In this document: piece by piece, positions 53,293 to 56,523 of the stretch
How positions within the stretch are numbered: the first letter of the stretch is position 1
Layout: each line of letters starts with the position of its first letter
Assembly (NCBI GenBank): GCA_907163375.1
Contig: CAJQUW010001746.1
Location: 186,001-250,000, forward strand
DNA from: Prostheceraeus crozeri
Taxonomy: Eukaryota; Platyhelminthes; Polycladida; Euryleptidae
Direction of reading: 5' to 3'
Length of the DNA stretch: 64,000 nucleotides
The notes under the pieces: generated by a model
Databases searched by the model: none
Told to the model about the DNA's origin: nothing
The model's input: the letters and a program-made list of their open reading frames with translations, nothing else
Program-made: the position numbers and the translations under genes

Positions 53293-55662
53293 CTTAATAG
53301 ATTGATAAACATTGATATGCATCTGAAAAGTTTTACTTTGTCAGACGGACAGATACAAAGAATTGACACGTATAAGAAACGGGACGCAGGTTGAAGTTTC
53401 CCGCTAAGGTGATTTTTTTTGTACCACAAGAAAGTGCTGTTATCATGTTGACAACAGCTCCTGTGATCTGTAGAAGATGCGAGAATGTAGATCTATACTT
53501 ATGCTGCAAAAATGCTGCAAAATGTTCACCATTGCTAAAATGTTTTCTGAATGGTTAAGCTTAGTTGTTATTGAGAAAAATGCATGAAAGTTTGGCATCA
53601 TGATCTGAAGGCACACTATGCTATCATTTGTGACACCATATTTCTTAGTTTTCAAAATCGAAAATCATTTACAAGAAAACTTCAATCTTAATCCATTTGA
53701 TCCTATATATATTTTTGCGAGTCTATAGATAAAACGGGTAGAGAATTTAGCAGACGCACAGATTCGCAGTGACCATGAGATATTTGTTTATCATTCTGCG
53801 AAAGTTCAATTATCAGTCTCATTCCTTGCAGAAAACTCGCGCAAGCGATTAGACTAAAATCGCTTCGATTCACGAGCTTATGATGGATGATAATGATGAT
53901 TAACAAGTACAAGAATGAAACGGAAAGGACTTGCTGATATAACTTGTTGTGTAATGTAAAGCCTAAATGGTGACAGATCAATGTGCAGAATTATTAATTG
54001 TACGGTAAATACTTGTGATACTTGATGTAAAATTGATTATTGGCTAATAAGAAATAATACATTTTAATTTGACCACAATACCCTATCTTCCCACCGGAAA
54101 TTCGTCTAAGTTAACAGATTCCCATTACTTTTAGAATAATTTGATTTTTTTGTGATTGGCTCGACCTCGACTGCCTGGGGGATTGCGAGTCTATCTGTGT
54201 AGAGAGTAACAAAATACATTCTTCTTCATTCAAAATATTATGATTTGGGTTGTCCCCTAACCGCACCTGCTCGCGCCGCAACGAAATTTTAAAAAGCCAA
54301 CTGAAGCACATCTAATTATGTATAGGCGAAATTTGTGTAGCGTTCTAGATTGTTTTTTGATAGTCAATAAAAACTTTAAATTCTTGAAGGCAGGGTCTCT
54401 ATTTTTCATAATAAATGATCATATTTTCTAGAATTCAATGCAAATGTTTTGAAACAAACTTGCATAGGCCTACTAAAAATTCAATTTTCCAATACATGCG
54501 TGATTTGCATCATACATAATCCATACGTCTATATGATGGTTCTAATGGTTTAAAAATACATCACAACATGGAGATGAAAACAGAAATTAAATAGATATGC
54601 AAAAAATTAAAAGTACTAAATTACTAAATCAGTGGCGGACAAAACGTTGTAGTTTTAATTAAATTCTTTTTACAAAATTTTCAACTTTTTACAGTATTCA
54701 AGAAATGTACAAAGATTCGAAGGAATGTCACCGTCATCTGTAAATTACCATGCAAGAATGTCAACATTTTGACATTACTCGGCTTAAAGCAGTCTGTCTG
54801 TGATGTGATAATGTTACCGAAGCGAATGCAGAAAAAGTCTTTCGGGCGGAACACTGGCCGCTGGAATGCTAGGATAAAACATACTGTAGGAAGATGAGCA
54901 ACAGCATGGAACGCAGTTTTCATAAACTTGAACTATCTTATTTTCGTCACTTCCTTGACATTTCCTTTCAACATCAGGAAGTGCATCGGTTATTTTATGA
55001 TATAGCCGTGATTTAGAAAAAATCTCATCTTCATGACATAGAAATTTAAAGCTTATATTGAATTAATGAATAGATTTGAATTCTCTCCTCGTTGGATAAA
55101 TTGTACTGCATGCTTAGAGTATTTTTTCTCTTCAATTTGCTGTGACTAAGATGACAAGAAATGAATCAATCATAAATGAAGCTATGCAGTAAAATATGAA
55201 TTATATCAAAATTCGTACATTTCGGTGCACCGGCCCATGAACCGCACACAGTCCTAATTATGACTCACATATGATATTGCACAAAATTATTAGAAATTGC
55301 TATCAGTAGGGTGCAAAGCAAGATGGTTATTGTGGATGCCACCGACTTTTCTGTATATGAATTACTTGCAGGTACAATTATAAGACTATCTTCTTGAAGC
55401 TTGCTAGCCTATCGACATGGCTACCCAATGATAAAGTCCAAAATTTAATTGACTCTAAATCATTATTTGGAGAAGTGGAAGTTTCAGATGAGATAACAAA
55501 CTTTCCAATGAACAGATTTGAAATTATGTAGTCCTAAATCACAAATTTGTGTTCTTCTCTTAAAGAGAAGTATTCGCGTCGCCTTATTTCACTCCAAAAC
55601 ACGCAGCTCCAAGATCAGAAAGCAAAAACATAAAGCTTACCGAGGAGAAAAATGGACTTCAT
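2234..55662 (-). CDS. Multidomain secreted protein gene (ShK-like / C-type lectin / EGF / VWD-C8-TIL / EGF repeats), 15 exons, 3' end outside window
   Basis: Exons, 5' to 3' on the minus strand: 55662-55641, 47926-47884, 47821-47691, 45522-45366, 40754-40396, 34199-33934, 32897-32720, 29410-29278, 28538-28395, 23404-23268, 22715-22498, 19391-19214, 17355-17236, 6796-6521, 2437-2234. All junctions use GT-AG sites and the phases match at every one, giving 2566 coding nt with no stop. Map by residue: signal peptide 1-19, ShK-like 25-61, CTLD 67-190, EGF 198-236, VWD about 240-425, C8 about 432-523, TIL about 524-585, TILa/VWC-like and EGF to 655, then cbEGF units from 656 onward. VWD-C8-TIL modules occur in mucins, zonadhesin, tectorin and similar matrix proteins, and usually polymerise or bind other matrix components. 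The particular function is unknown. The last codon is split after its first base, so more exons lie to the left. Confidence 0.88.
2617..3463 (-). mobile_element. hAT-type MITE (family A), copy 1
   Basis: Reverse-oriented copy of the element at 44386-45229. Ends read CATAGAG and CTCTACG. It is flanked by TGCAAAAT on the left and GGCAAAAT on the right, a near-perfect 8-bp target duplication as expected for hAT. It has no coding potential and is about 0.85 kb. Confidence 0.8.
3801..3977 (-). mobile_element. SINE family 1, copy 2
   Basis: Almost identical to the copy at 1340-1518 over its whole length, with the same A-box-like and B-box-like head on the minus strand. Confidence 0.85.
3978..5764. 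other. Intronic stretch, one hairpin only
   Basis: No exon or known element seen. It contains a perfect-looking hairpin at 5505-5546: 17-bp arms with one mismatch (AAAGATGCCCTCAGACT) and an 8-nt loop. Confidence 0.5.
5765..5934 (-). mobile_element. SINE family 1, copy 3
   Basis: Diverged copy with a short deletion in the region of the tRNA-like variable segment. The minus-strand head GGTCTCCGTGGCACAGTGG is intact. Confidence 0.82.
6166..6238 (+). tRNA. tRNA-like sequence, probably a pseudogene or SINE head
   Basis: 73 nt with TAGCTCAGTTGGCAGAGC (D arm and A box) and GGTTCGAATCC (T arm and B box). The acceptor ends GTGGCTC and CAGCCGC pair with one mismatch and one wobble. The anticodon stem does not pair, so a working tRNA is unlikely. 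Confidence 0.4.
6313..6372. repeat. Simple repeat (GATC/GATA)n
   Basis: Run of GATCGATCGATC followed by degenerate TAGATAGATAG units. Confidence 0.85.
6521..6796 (-). CDS. Exon 14: two EGF units
   Basis: 276 nt, phase 1-1. The first unit starts DVDEC, has [19 protein letters not shown] and closes GDGKNC (cbEGF). The second starts NINEC, is longer, with [19 protein letters not shown] and GYNDSNN, and closes PSCGG. The second has extra residues between the first cysteines. Donor GTAAGT follows. Confidence 0.93.
7035..7680 (+). pseudogene. Tc1-like transposase, internally deleted
   Basis: A short N-terminal part ([19 protein letters not shown]) runs to near 7270. The middle is missing, and the C-terminal part reads [35 protein letters not shown]. 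There are 34 residues between the second catalytic D and the E, which is the Tc1 spacing. The first catalytic D is in the deleted part, so it cannot be active. The reading frame then shifts before the tail ending ELRGGESGY. Confidence 0.85.
7681..8357. other. Intronic stretch with a retroelement-tail-like motif
   Basis: At 7972-8015 the minus strand reads TCTGACGGTGGCC, a short loop, then GGTCGAAATATT. This is the stem-GAAA pattern found at tails of some retroelements. Nothing else recognised. Confidence 0.35.
8358..10057. mobile_element. hAT-type element, non-coding remnant
   Basis: Ends are CAGCGTTTCCCAA on the left and TTGGGTCGCGACCC...GGGAAACGCTG on the right, the Charlie-like form of hAT ends. 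No transposase frame is seen. No clean 8-bp target duplication: GCTTAAGA on the left, and a similar GTTTAAGG a few bases outside the right end. It contains two hairpins (8566-8633 and 8649-8687). Confidence 0.68.
10058..10767. other. Stretch without recognised feature
   Basis: Unique-looking AT-rich sequence between two hAT elements. Nothing identified. Confidence 0.4.
12421..13845 (+). mobile_element. Tc1/mariner element, near-complete (1425 bp)
   Basis: Terminal inverted repeats starting CAGTCGACGACAGCAAGTTG match over about 29 of 30 bases and are bounded by TA on both sides (12419-12420, 13846-13847). It lies wholly inside the 4.2-kb hAT element, so it is the younger insertion. Confidence 0.95.
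12655..13681 (+). pseudogene. Tc1-type transposase (DD34E) with two in-frame stops
   Basis: Starts [20 protein letters not shown] or eight bases earlier. The HTH ([20 protein letters not shown]), a second HTH, then catalytic D (NVIFSDG), D ([11 protein letters not shown]) and E (LNPIENMW) with 34 residues between the last two. It ends [11 protein letters not shown]. Two stop codons, near 13337 and 13529, interrupt an otherwise continuous frame, so the copy is recent but inactive. The residue after the first D is Gly rather than the usual Glu. Confidence 0.9.
14985..15441. other. Stretch without recognised feature
   Basis: After the hAT duplication there is a short open frame (14944-15159) with no family resemblance I can name. 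Confidence 0.35.
15454..16374. mobile_element. Penelope-like retroelement fragment arranged as an inverted repeat
   Basis: Arms 15453-15828 and 15980-16355 (376 bp each) read as exact reverse complements as far as I could compare, around a 151-bp centre. The whole is flanked by TTAACCATTTTC on both sides (15442-15453, 16375-16386). The minus strand, from right arm into left arm, encodes a GIY-YIG-type endonuclease region as in the C-terminus of Penelope-like elements. Both copies have their 3' ends pointing outward. Confidence 0.8.
15602..16009 (-). pseudogene. Penelope-like C-terminal GIY-YIG region (partial)
   Basis: Reads [19 protein letters not shown], then [20 protein letters not shown] and PQWL. 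This is the Cys-containing spacer plus the YVG...R...EH core typical of the Penelope GIY-YIG domain, and a tail [12 protein letters not shown] follows. In intact elements this nuclease nicks target DNA next to an upstream reverse transcriptase, which is absent here, so the piece is a 5'-truncated end of an element. Confidence 0.75.
16483..16588. repeat. Imperfect hairpin, retroelement-tail-like
   Basis: About 45-bp arms, from GATAAAGTGAAAGTGACGACG and from its counterpart CGTCGTAATTTCGACTTTATC, close around about 18 nt. The minus-strand arm carries GGTTGTAGCATCACCTGAAAC, a stem-GAAAC form common at LINE and Penelope tails. Confidence 0.55.
16962..17145 (-). mobile_element. SINE family 1, copy 4, with 12-bp target duplication
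   Basis: Flanked by CTAAGGATAAAT at 16932-16943 and 17147-17158, which shows retrotransposition. The minus-strand 3' tail runs ...GCTAAACCATTGATTC. Confidence 0.9.
17236..17355 (-). CDS. Exon 13: calcium-binding EGF
   Basis: 120 nt, phase 1-1, a symmetric shuffling-type EGF exon. DVNEC is the calcium-binding signature, followed by [18 protein letters not shown] and [10 protein letters not shown]. It ends CCNG instead of the usual single final Cys, so an extra Cys is present at the boundary. A SINE copy with a 12-bp target duplication sits about 90 bp to its left. Confidence 0.93.
17980..18990 (+). pseudogene. LINE reverse transcriptase remnants
   Basis: Plus-strand pieces: TKAFDKLNG near 18055 (RT motif A, D-x-x-KAFD), [14 protein letters not shown] near 18245 (the GxxLSPxLFxxy motif), and a C-terminal tail from about 18610 with [19 protein letters not shown], then WRNVIDEDL and [10 protein letters not shown]. 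Similar tails end RTE and CR1/L2-type LINEs. There are several stops and a gap between the pieces, so it is a dead fragment. Confidence 0.65.
19214..19391 (-). CDS. Exon 12: TILa/VWC-like segment and EGF
   Basis: 178 nt, phase 0 in (acceptor TATTTCAG) and phase 1 out (donor GTAAGT). [16 protein letters not shown] is the TILa-type G-x-x-W...C...C stretch that follows TIL in tectorin-like modules. The rest, with six cysteines from FTC to SHC and a CNEGFSGNG core, is an EGF unit. The change to phase 1 at its end allows the series of phase 1-1 EGF exons that follows. Confidence 0.88.
19810..21561 (+). mobile_element. hAT-type MITE (family A), copy 3, split by a pogo-like MITE
   Basis: 19810-20648 matches the copy at 44386-45229 from its left end through GAGTCGAC. 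The right tip TATCCTTTCTCTGTG resumes at 21547 after an inserted element. The left end is diverged and no exact target duplication is seen. Confidence 0.75.
20649..21544 (+). mobile_element. pogo/Tigger-like non-autonomous element (896 bp)
   Basis: Ends CAGTCGAACCT and the inverted ...GATTCGACTG, flanked by TA (20647-20648, 21545-21546). The right subterminal region repeats GACAGGTTTTGCAA twice. No transposase frame. Removing it restores the family A sequence CTACTATATCC exactly. Confidence 0.85.
21981..22176 (-). mobile_element. SINE family 1, copy 5, with 16-bp target duplication
   Basis: Flanked by ATAATGCCAATGAAGA at 21965-21980 and 22177-22192. The minus-strand 3' tail ends TTAAACCATCATCATC, a short trinucleotide tail that probably reflects the partner LINE. 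Confidence 0.93.
22498..22715 (-). CDS. Exon 11: TIL (trypsin-inhibitor-like) domain
   Basis: 218 nt, phase 1 in and phase 0 out. It encodes residues 524-596. CGLNSHY opens the TIL, and later [15 protein letters not shown] and [12 protein letters not shown] close it and lead into TILa. Here TIL is part of the VWD-C8-TIL assembly rather than a free protease inhibitor. The spacing between the first cysteines is wider than in many TIL domains. Confidence 0.88.
22943..23126 (+). mobile_element. tRNA-derived SINE-like sequence (family 3)
   Basis: Head GAGATAGCTCAGTTGGTTGAGG (A box) and GGGTTCGAGTCTGCC (B box) about 45 nt later. It is followed by non-tRNA sequence and an A-rich run near 23116-23126. 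The acceptor ends do not pair, so it is not a working tRNA. Only one copy recognised here. Confidence 0.5.
23268..23404 (-). CDS. Exon 10: second half of C8 domain
   Basis: 137 nt, phase 2 in and phase 1 out (donor GTAAGAG). It encodes [20 protein letters not shown], then [16 protein letters not shown] and a final KC. The pattern C-x4-C, C...C and W matches the end of C8 (SCxyDxC...CxalxayaxxCqxxGvxxxxWR). The junction with exon 11 yields KCPKRC, the usual C8-TIL boundary. Confidence 0.92.
23638..24360. mobile_element. Foldback MITE (family F), complete copy
   Basis: Two inverted arms of roughly 290 bp, both starting AGTCCGGCAGCCAGAACGAG. The first 65 or so bases match exactly, with less identity inward. 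Each arm carries a spurious open frame beginning [10 protein letters not shown]. No transposase. Long-arm inverted repeats of this kind are moved by another element's enzyme. Confidence 0.85.
24361..25080. other. Intronic stretch without recognised feature
   Basis: Nothing identified except an imperfect inverted repeat around 24668-24718 (ATTCGCACTATATTT and AAATATAGTGCGGAT). Confidence 0.4.
25081..25258 (-). mobile_element. SINE family 1, copy 6
   Basis: Full-length copy, very close to those at 1340 and 3801. The minus-strand head GGTCTCCGTGGCACAGTGG is intact. Confidence 0.88.
25788..27120 (-). pseudogene. hAT element remnant, ZBED/Charlie-like transposase
   Basis: The left end CAGTGGTTCTCAACC at 25788 is a hAT end preceded by CATTAGAG. 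No matching right end found. The minus strand between about 26700 and 27120 reads [48 protein letters not shown] and [16 protein letters not shown]. This is the conserved central part of hAT transposases related to ZBED5/GTF2IRD2. A frame change and loss of both termini make it inactive. It carries a SINE at 26268-26472. Confidence 0.7.
26268..26472 (-). mobile_element. SINE family 2, copy 1
   Basis: The minus strand starts near GGCGCTGTGGCCTTGTGGTAG (A box) with GGTCGGGTCAAATC (B box), and the body includes CACTCAGCACAAAAAG and CAACTCGGTCACATG. The 3' body is shared with 38060-38167. Confidence 0.72.
27232..28256. repeat. AT-rich degenerate repeat block with a nested MITE
   Basis: Outer ends GGTTCTTACAAAT and the inverted ...TTTGGTAAGAAC. 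The flanks are short degenerate units of about 20 bp built on TCTGAAAT and AAATATAAAT. Inside, arms 27498-27605 and 27770-27878 form an inverted repeat of about 110 bp. The 27621-27755 core recurs directly at 27922-28056. Confidence 0.65.
28395..28538 (-). CDS. Exon 9: first half of C8 domain
   Basis: 144 nt, phase 2 in and phase 2 out (donor GTGAGT). It encodes residues 430-477, including [21 protein letters not shown], and [10 protein letters not shown]. The Cys spacing and the hydrophobic FxxC segment fit the N-terminal half of the C8 domain that follows VWD in mucin and zonadhesin-type modules. Confidence 0.9.
29278..29410 (-). CDS. Exon 8: C-terminal part of VWD domain
   Basis: 133 nt, phase 1 in (acceptor CTTTCTAG) and phase 2 out (donor GTAAGAC). 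It encodes [16 protein letters not shown], then [13 protein letters not shown], the typical end of a VWD domain (CGxxNgxxxDDl...FGNSW). Its acceptor and first coding bases, with about 240 bp of the upstream intron, recur as a direct copy at 32939-33216. Confidence 0.93.
29379..29656. repeat. Segmental duplication, copy 1 (includes exon 8 start)
   Basis: About 277 bp nearly identical to 32939-33216 in the same orientation. It contains the acceptor and first 32 coding bases of exon 8 and the adjoining intron. Confidence 0.92.
29657..30688. other. Intronic stretch without recognised feature
   Basis: AT-rich sequence, nothing identified. Confidence 0.4.
30691..32653. mobile_element. TA-flanked DNA transposon, non-coding (about 2 kb)
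   Basis: Ends CCGTATATCC...AGAACCCGGGG and the inverted CCCCGGGTTCTA...GATACACGG, flanked by TA on both sides (30689-30690, 32654-32655). AGAACCCGGG or its complement occurs in more than one place near each end. No transposase frame found. It lies in the intron between exons 7 and 8. Confidence 0.72.
32720..32897 (-). CDS. Exon 7: middle of VWD domain
   Basis: 178 nt, phase 0 in (acceptor CTCTTTAG) and phase 1 out (donor GTATGAG). It encodes residues 327-385: [27 protein letters not shown] and [16 protein letters not shown], matching the central beta strands of VWD. The donor G joins exon 8 to give EGICGDCN, the conserved G-CGxxN motif. A 280-bp duplicate carrying the start of exon 8 lies just upstream in the intron. 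Confidence 0.92.
32939..33216. repeat. Segmental duplication, copy 2 (decoy start of exon 8)
   Basis: Carries the same acceptor CTTTCTAG and the first codons GICGD as exon 8. Homology stops after about 32 coding bases and no donor follows. It lies upstream of exon 7 in the direction of transcription. Confidence 0.9.
33283..33390. repeat. Small inverted repeat
   Basis: TTTCTTGACGATAT and ATATCGTCAAGAAA form 14-bp arms about 80 bp apart. Possibly a tiny MITE. Confidence 0.5.
33580..33764 (-). mobile_element. SINE family 1, copy 7 (old)
   Basis: Diverged over its whole length but keeps TCCGGATGTCCTTCCTGCCGA and the B-box region. A separate plus-strand head fragment, GGTGGTACAGCGGTTAAGTG, lies next to it at 33786-33835. 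Confidence 0.75.
33934..34199 (-). CDS. Exon 6: N-terminal half of VWD domain
   Basis: 266 nt, phase 1 in and phase 0 out. It encodes residues 238-326, with [14 protein letters not shown], the hallmark start of a von Willebrand type D domain, including the GDPH motif also seen in mucin D domains. [11 protein letters not shown] and [12 protein letters not shown] follow as expected. Three N-glycosylation sequons are visible (NNT, NVS, NRT). This is the most secure exon for domain identity. Confidence 0.95.
34200..35008. other. Intronic stretch without recognised feature
   Basis: Intron upstream of exon 6; nothing identified. Confidence 0.4.
35017..35871. mobile_element. hAT MITE (family C), 855 bp
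   Basis: Ends CAGGCTTGCCGTTGGGAT and the inverted ATCCCAACGCAAGCCTG, flanked by perfect 8-bp CCATGAGC (35009-35016, 35872-35879). The subterminal regions repeat TTGGGAT/ATCCCAA several times at each end. No coding potential. Confidence 0.93.
35872..38059. other. Intronic stretch without recognised feature
   Basis: About 2 kb of AT-rich sequence. No exon with matching phase or domain and no repeat of the kinds above seen. Confidence 0.4.
38060..38167 (-). mobile_element. SINE family 2, copy 2 (3' fragment)
   Basis: Matches 26280-26380: GGAAGCACATTCGG, CATGTGACCGAGTT, CACTCTCATTC and GCTGAGTGTTTA. The tRNA-like head is absent. Confidence 0.72.
38168..39566. other. Intronic stretch with a hammerhead-like motif
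   Basis: No element boundary found. At 39508-39550 the plus strand reads CTCTTGATGAAGGTC, loop AAGAC, GACCGAAACGTT, the pattern of a degenerate hammerhead ribozyme. An open frame at 39158-39469 is not recognisable. Confidence 0.4.
39575..40133. mobile_element. hAT MITE (family D), 559 bp
   Basis: Ends CAGGGGCGGTCCGT and the inverted ...CGCACGCCCCTG. Flanks ATATACAT and ATATATAT match at 7 of 8 positions. Both subterminal regions carry GAATACCC/GGGTATTC words. Confidence 0.78.
40396..40754 (-). CDS. Exon 5: second half of C-type lectin-like domain plus EGF
   Basis: 359 nt, phase 2 in and phase 1 out (donor GTAAGT). Residues 119-191 finish the CTLD. AWTGAYF matches the WIGL region, and ELPFLCA carries the final Cys190 that would pair with Cys95. 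The internal Cys pair and the EPN/QPD and WND calcium/sugar motifs are missing, so classical calcium-dependent sugar binding is unlikely. Residues 198-236 form an EGF with six cysteines (C198, C205, C211, C222, C224, C236) and the usual CxC and GYxG pattern. Confidence 0.85.
40755..41455. other. Intronic stretch without recognised feature
   Basis: Intron sequence upstream of exon 5; nothing identified. Confidence 0.4.
41857..43798 (-). mobile_element. hAT element (family E), 1942 bp, inside the LINE
   Basis: Ends CAGGGTTGCCAAACTCGTCC and the inverted ...GCATGGCAACCCTG. CTAATG lies at both junctions (41851-41856, 43799-43804). Allowing TG to be shared with the right end gives an 8-bp TGCTAATG. 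The right subterminal region repeats AAAAATCCGGAC four times and the left has one copy. Confidence 0.88.
42474..43384 (-). pseudogene. hAT transposase, C-terminal part, decayed
   Basis: Minus-strand frames read [20 protein letters not shown], then [20 protein letters not shown] and a dimerisation-region ending [54 protein letters not shown]. [13 protein letters not shown] matches the hAT C-terminal motif (SxxNAxxERxFS). The N-terminal BED finger and most of the catalytic region are absent or unrecognisable, and there are stops and frame changes between the pieces. Confidence 0.65.
44238..45276 (+). mobile_element. SINE family 1, copy 8, split by a hAT MITE
   Basis: 44238-44385 and 45230-45276 are the two halves of one SINE (head GGTCTCCGTAGCACAGTGG, tail GGGGAGTAGTGACG). 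The 8 bases GTCAGCAC occur on both sides of the insertion. Confidence 0.95.
44386..45229 (+). mobile_element. hAT-type MITE (family A), reference copy, 844 bp
   Basis: Ends CATAGAGTA and TACTCTATG with a perfect 8-bp duplication GTCAGCAC (44378-44385, 45230-45237). Inner inverted words GGTAGAGTGG and its complement follow. No coding potential. The uninterrupted SINE sequence around it fixes both boundaries exactly. Confidence 0.95.
45366..45522 (-). CDS. Exon 4: first half of C-type lectin-like domain
   Basis: 157 nt, phase 1 in (acceptor ATTTTCAG, exon beginning AG-TGT) and phase 2 out (donor GTACGT). It encodes residues 66-118. CPEGW, C78 and helix residues TFTDAKKEC95 followed by [11 protein letters not shown] are typical of the start of a long-form CTLD. 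An alternative acceptor two bases further in would start at TGT in phase 0. The phase of exon 3 selects the first option. A SINE split by a hAT element lies just downstream (44238-45276). Confidence 0.82.
45880..47540 (+). pseudogene. Decayed reverse-transcriptase element
   Basis: Plus-strand pieces: [20 protein letters not shown] then [20 protein letters not shown] (46081-46210), like RT motif A of the type VDxx[23 protein letters not shown] near 46395 (motif C, YADD); and later [19 protein letters not shown] near 46775. This resembles a class of metazoan RT proteins with NAFNSLNR, but I cannot place it in a named clade. It is heavily broken. It occupies the intron between exons 3 and 4. Confidence 0.6.
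47691..47821 (-). CDS. Exon 3: ShK-like cysteine domain
   Basis: 131 nt, phase 2 in and phase 1 out. Residues 22-65 contain C25, C34, C54 and C61. The spacings C-x8-C and C-x6-C, with a Met four residues before the third Cys, fit Cys1, 2, 4 and 6 of the ShKT fold (Cys1-6, 2-4, 3-5 pairing). The Cys3 and Cys5 positions are not cysteine, so exactly one disulphide pair is absent. ShKT domains act as channel-blocking toxins or as structural add-ons to secreted enzymes and matrix proteins. Next to a lectin-like domain a structural or binding role is more likely. An unrelated small Cys-rich domain is possible. Confidence 0.72.
47884..47926 (-). CDS. Exon 2: signal peptide core and cleavage region
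   Basis: 43 nt between acceptor TATTTTCAG and donor GTGAGT. It starts in phase 1 and ends in phase 2. It encodes [14 protein letters not shown] plus two bases of a Ser codon. AAPVLS gives a plausible signal peptidase site near residue 19. A 62-bp intron (47822-47883) separates it from exon 3, by far the shortest intron in the gene. Confidence 0.75.
47927..48380. other. Intron 1 sequence, nothing recognised
   Basis: AT-rich intron sequence upstream of exon 2. Confidence 0.4.
48380..49600. repeat. Diverged internal repeats
   Basis: A segment with GTGCAACCATTTTC, GTGCCACTCCC and CAATTCAAATTCAAA near 48390-48540 reappears loosely at 49250-49350 and again near 49520. GTGCCAGGTCA (49137) and GTACCAGGTCA (49443) head another repeated pair. 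A separate hairpin at 48782-48826 has 18-bp arms (CCTTTTCGAGTTGCCAAA). Confidence 0.45.
49601..51064. other. Intron 1 sequence, nothing recognised
   Basis: AT-rich sequence, no exon or known repeat seen. Confidence 0.4.
51073..52185. mobile_element. hAT-like element (family G), 1113 bp
   Basis: Ends CAGGGTTGTCCATGGG and the inverted ...CATGAACAACCCTG. Subterminal CATGGG/ATGGG words are repeated at both ends. The flanks TCAAAATA and TTGATGAT do not match, so the target duplication is lost or the ends are from different copies. Confidence 0.68.
52391..52553. repeat. Short palindromic element
   Basis: Arms starting ATTCTTGATTATGTGGAGAG (52391) and the inverted counterpart ending at 52553 match over about 40 bp with few mismatches, around a centre of about 75 bp. 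Probably a small MITE. Confidence 0.7.
53232..53289. repeat. (TA)n microsatellite
   Basis: About 58 bp of almost pure TATATA with two interruptions (GTATA). Confidence 0.95.
53331..53860. repeat. Old, diverged foldback MITE (family F)
   Basis: The left part contains TTTGTCAGACGGACAG and ACGCAGGTTGAAGTTT. The right part contains CATTCTGCGAAAGT and CATTCCTTGCAGAAAACTCG. These match the arms of the complete copies in order, with many changes. Confidence 0.45.
53861..55640. other. Intron 1 sequence, nothing recognised
   Basis: AT-rich sequence immediately downstream of exon 1; no further exon is needed by the phases and none seen. Confidence 0.4.
55641..55662 (-). CDS. Exon 1: start codon and first half of signal peptide
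   Basis: Encodes MKSIFLL plus the first base of a Gly codon, followed by donor GTAAGC (phase 1). I chose this ATG because joining it to exon 2 gives [19 protein letters not shown], a textbook signal peptide with a basic n-region, hydrophobic core and small residues before the cut. A TATA-like sequence lies about 40 bp upstream. The exon is very short, so this is the least certain exon. The 5' UTR would be only about 10-15 nt unless an upstream exon or trans-spliced leader exists. Confidence 0.62.
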
Positions 55663-55702
55663 TGTGAAACACGGCTCTGTGTCAATGAACGTTGGTCACT
55701 GG

Positions 55703-55710
55703 TTATATAT
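55703..55710 (-). promoter_or_regulatory. TATA-like box upstream of exon 1
   Basis: The minus strand reads ATATATAA here, about 40 bp before the ATG at 55662. That spacing would place transcription start near 55675-55680. AT-rich DNA produces such matches by chance, so the support is its position only. Confidence 0.35.
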
Positions 55711-56515
55711 TGATATGACTTTTATGAAGGCAGATGTTTGATTGCAATACGAAGGAGTTGCAATCAGGCAAATTAATATTCGATCTATTTACAATGCTTG
55801 TTCACCGTTTCATGATAAAGAAGGCGTTGATCAAATTAATCACAGTTTCTCTTATAAGGCAAATAGTTCAGAAGCGATGCGATCCTTGGATCGACTTTTA
55901 TTAAAAGCATTATATTGGTGGGCTTTGGTAGATTGCAGGGTGTGCCGCAACAAAATTAATAAACTTCTTGCTTGCTACCTATTTGTGTTTAAAATCAGAA
56001 TGGATCCTCCATTATTAAGAACCAGATGGCATGAGCAGTGAAGTAGAAGACATTTCTACATGAGGTGCTGACGTGATTACATTTTATGGTATTTAATTAT
56101 TGTTGCTACAATTCACTTGATTCTTCAATTGCGATCGAGTTCTGATATGAAACCGTATAGGATGTCATTGACCAAAACTATACAACATTTTAAGTCTTAC
56201 AAACATGCATAGTTGCGCAGGACATTTGAAAGACCATGAATTCGGTAAAGATCTCGCAAGATATTGTTAGTGTATGCATTTCAAATGTGATAAAATATGA
56301 TTACTATCGGTACCGTCCATCTAGTGCAAATGCAAAAAATTCAACTTTTTTGAATGCCCATCCTTCCCCTGGATTCATTAACACACTTTTAGGGAATATC
56401 CCTGAGTGTGTCATTCTTCTAGAACCTCTCTCACCACAAATCCTACCCTCCTATCTCCCCCCCCACGTTTTCAAATTTGTCTAAAAACCGTAGAAATGAA
56501 TCAATCGTCACAAAA
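55711..56515. other. Putative upstream region of the gene
   Basis: Would hold the promoter if exon 1 is correct. An open plus-strand frame at 55742-56041 has no recognisable similarity. Confidence 0.35.
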
Positions 56516-56523
56516 CTTCAGAG

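Noticed and set aside
53130-53429. Minus-strand open frame of 99 codons
   Set aside because: It crosses the (TA)n tract, giving a run of Tyr-Ile.
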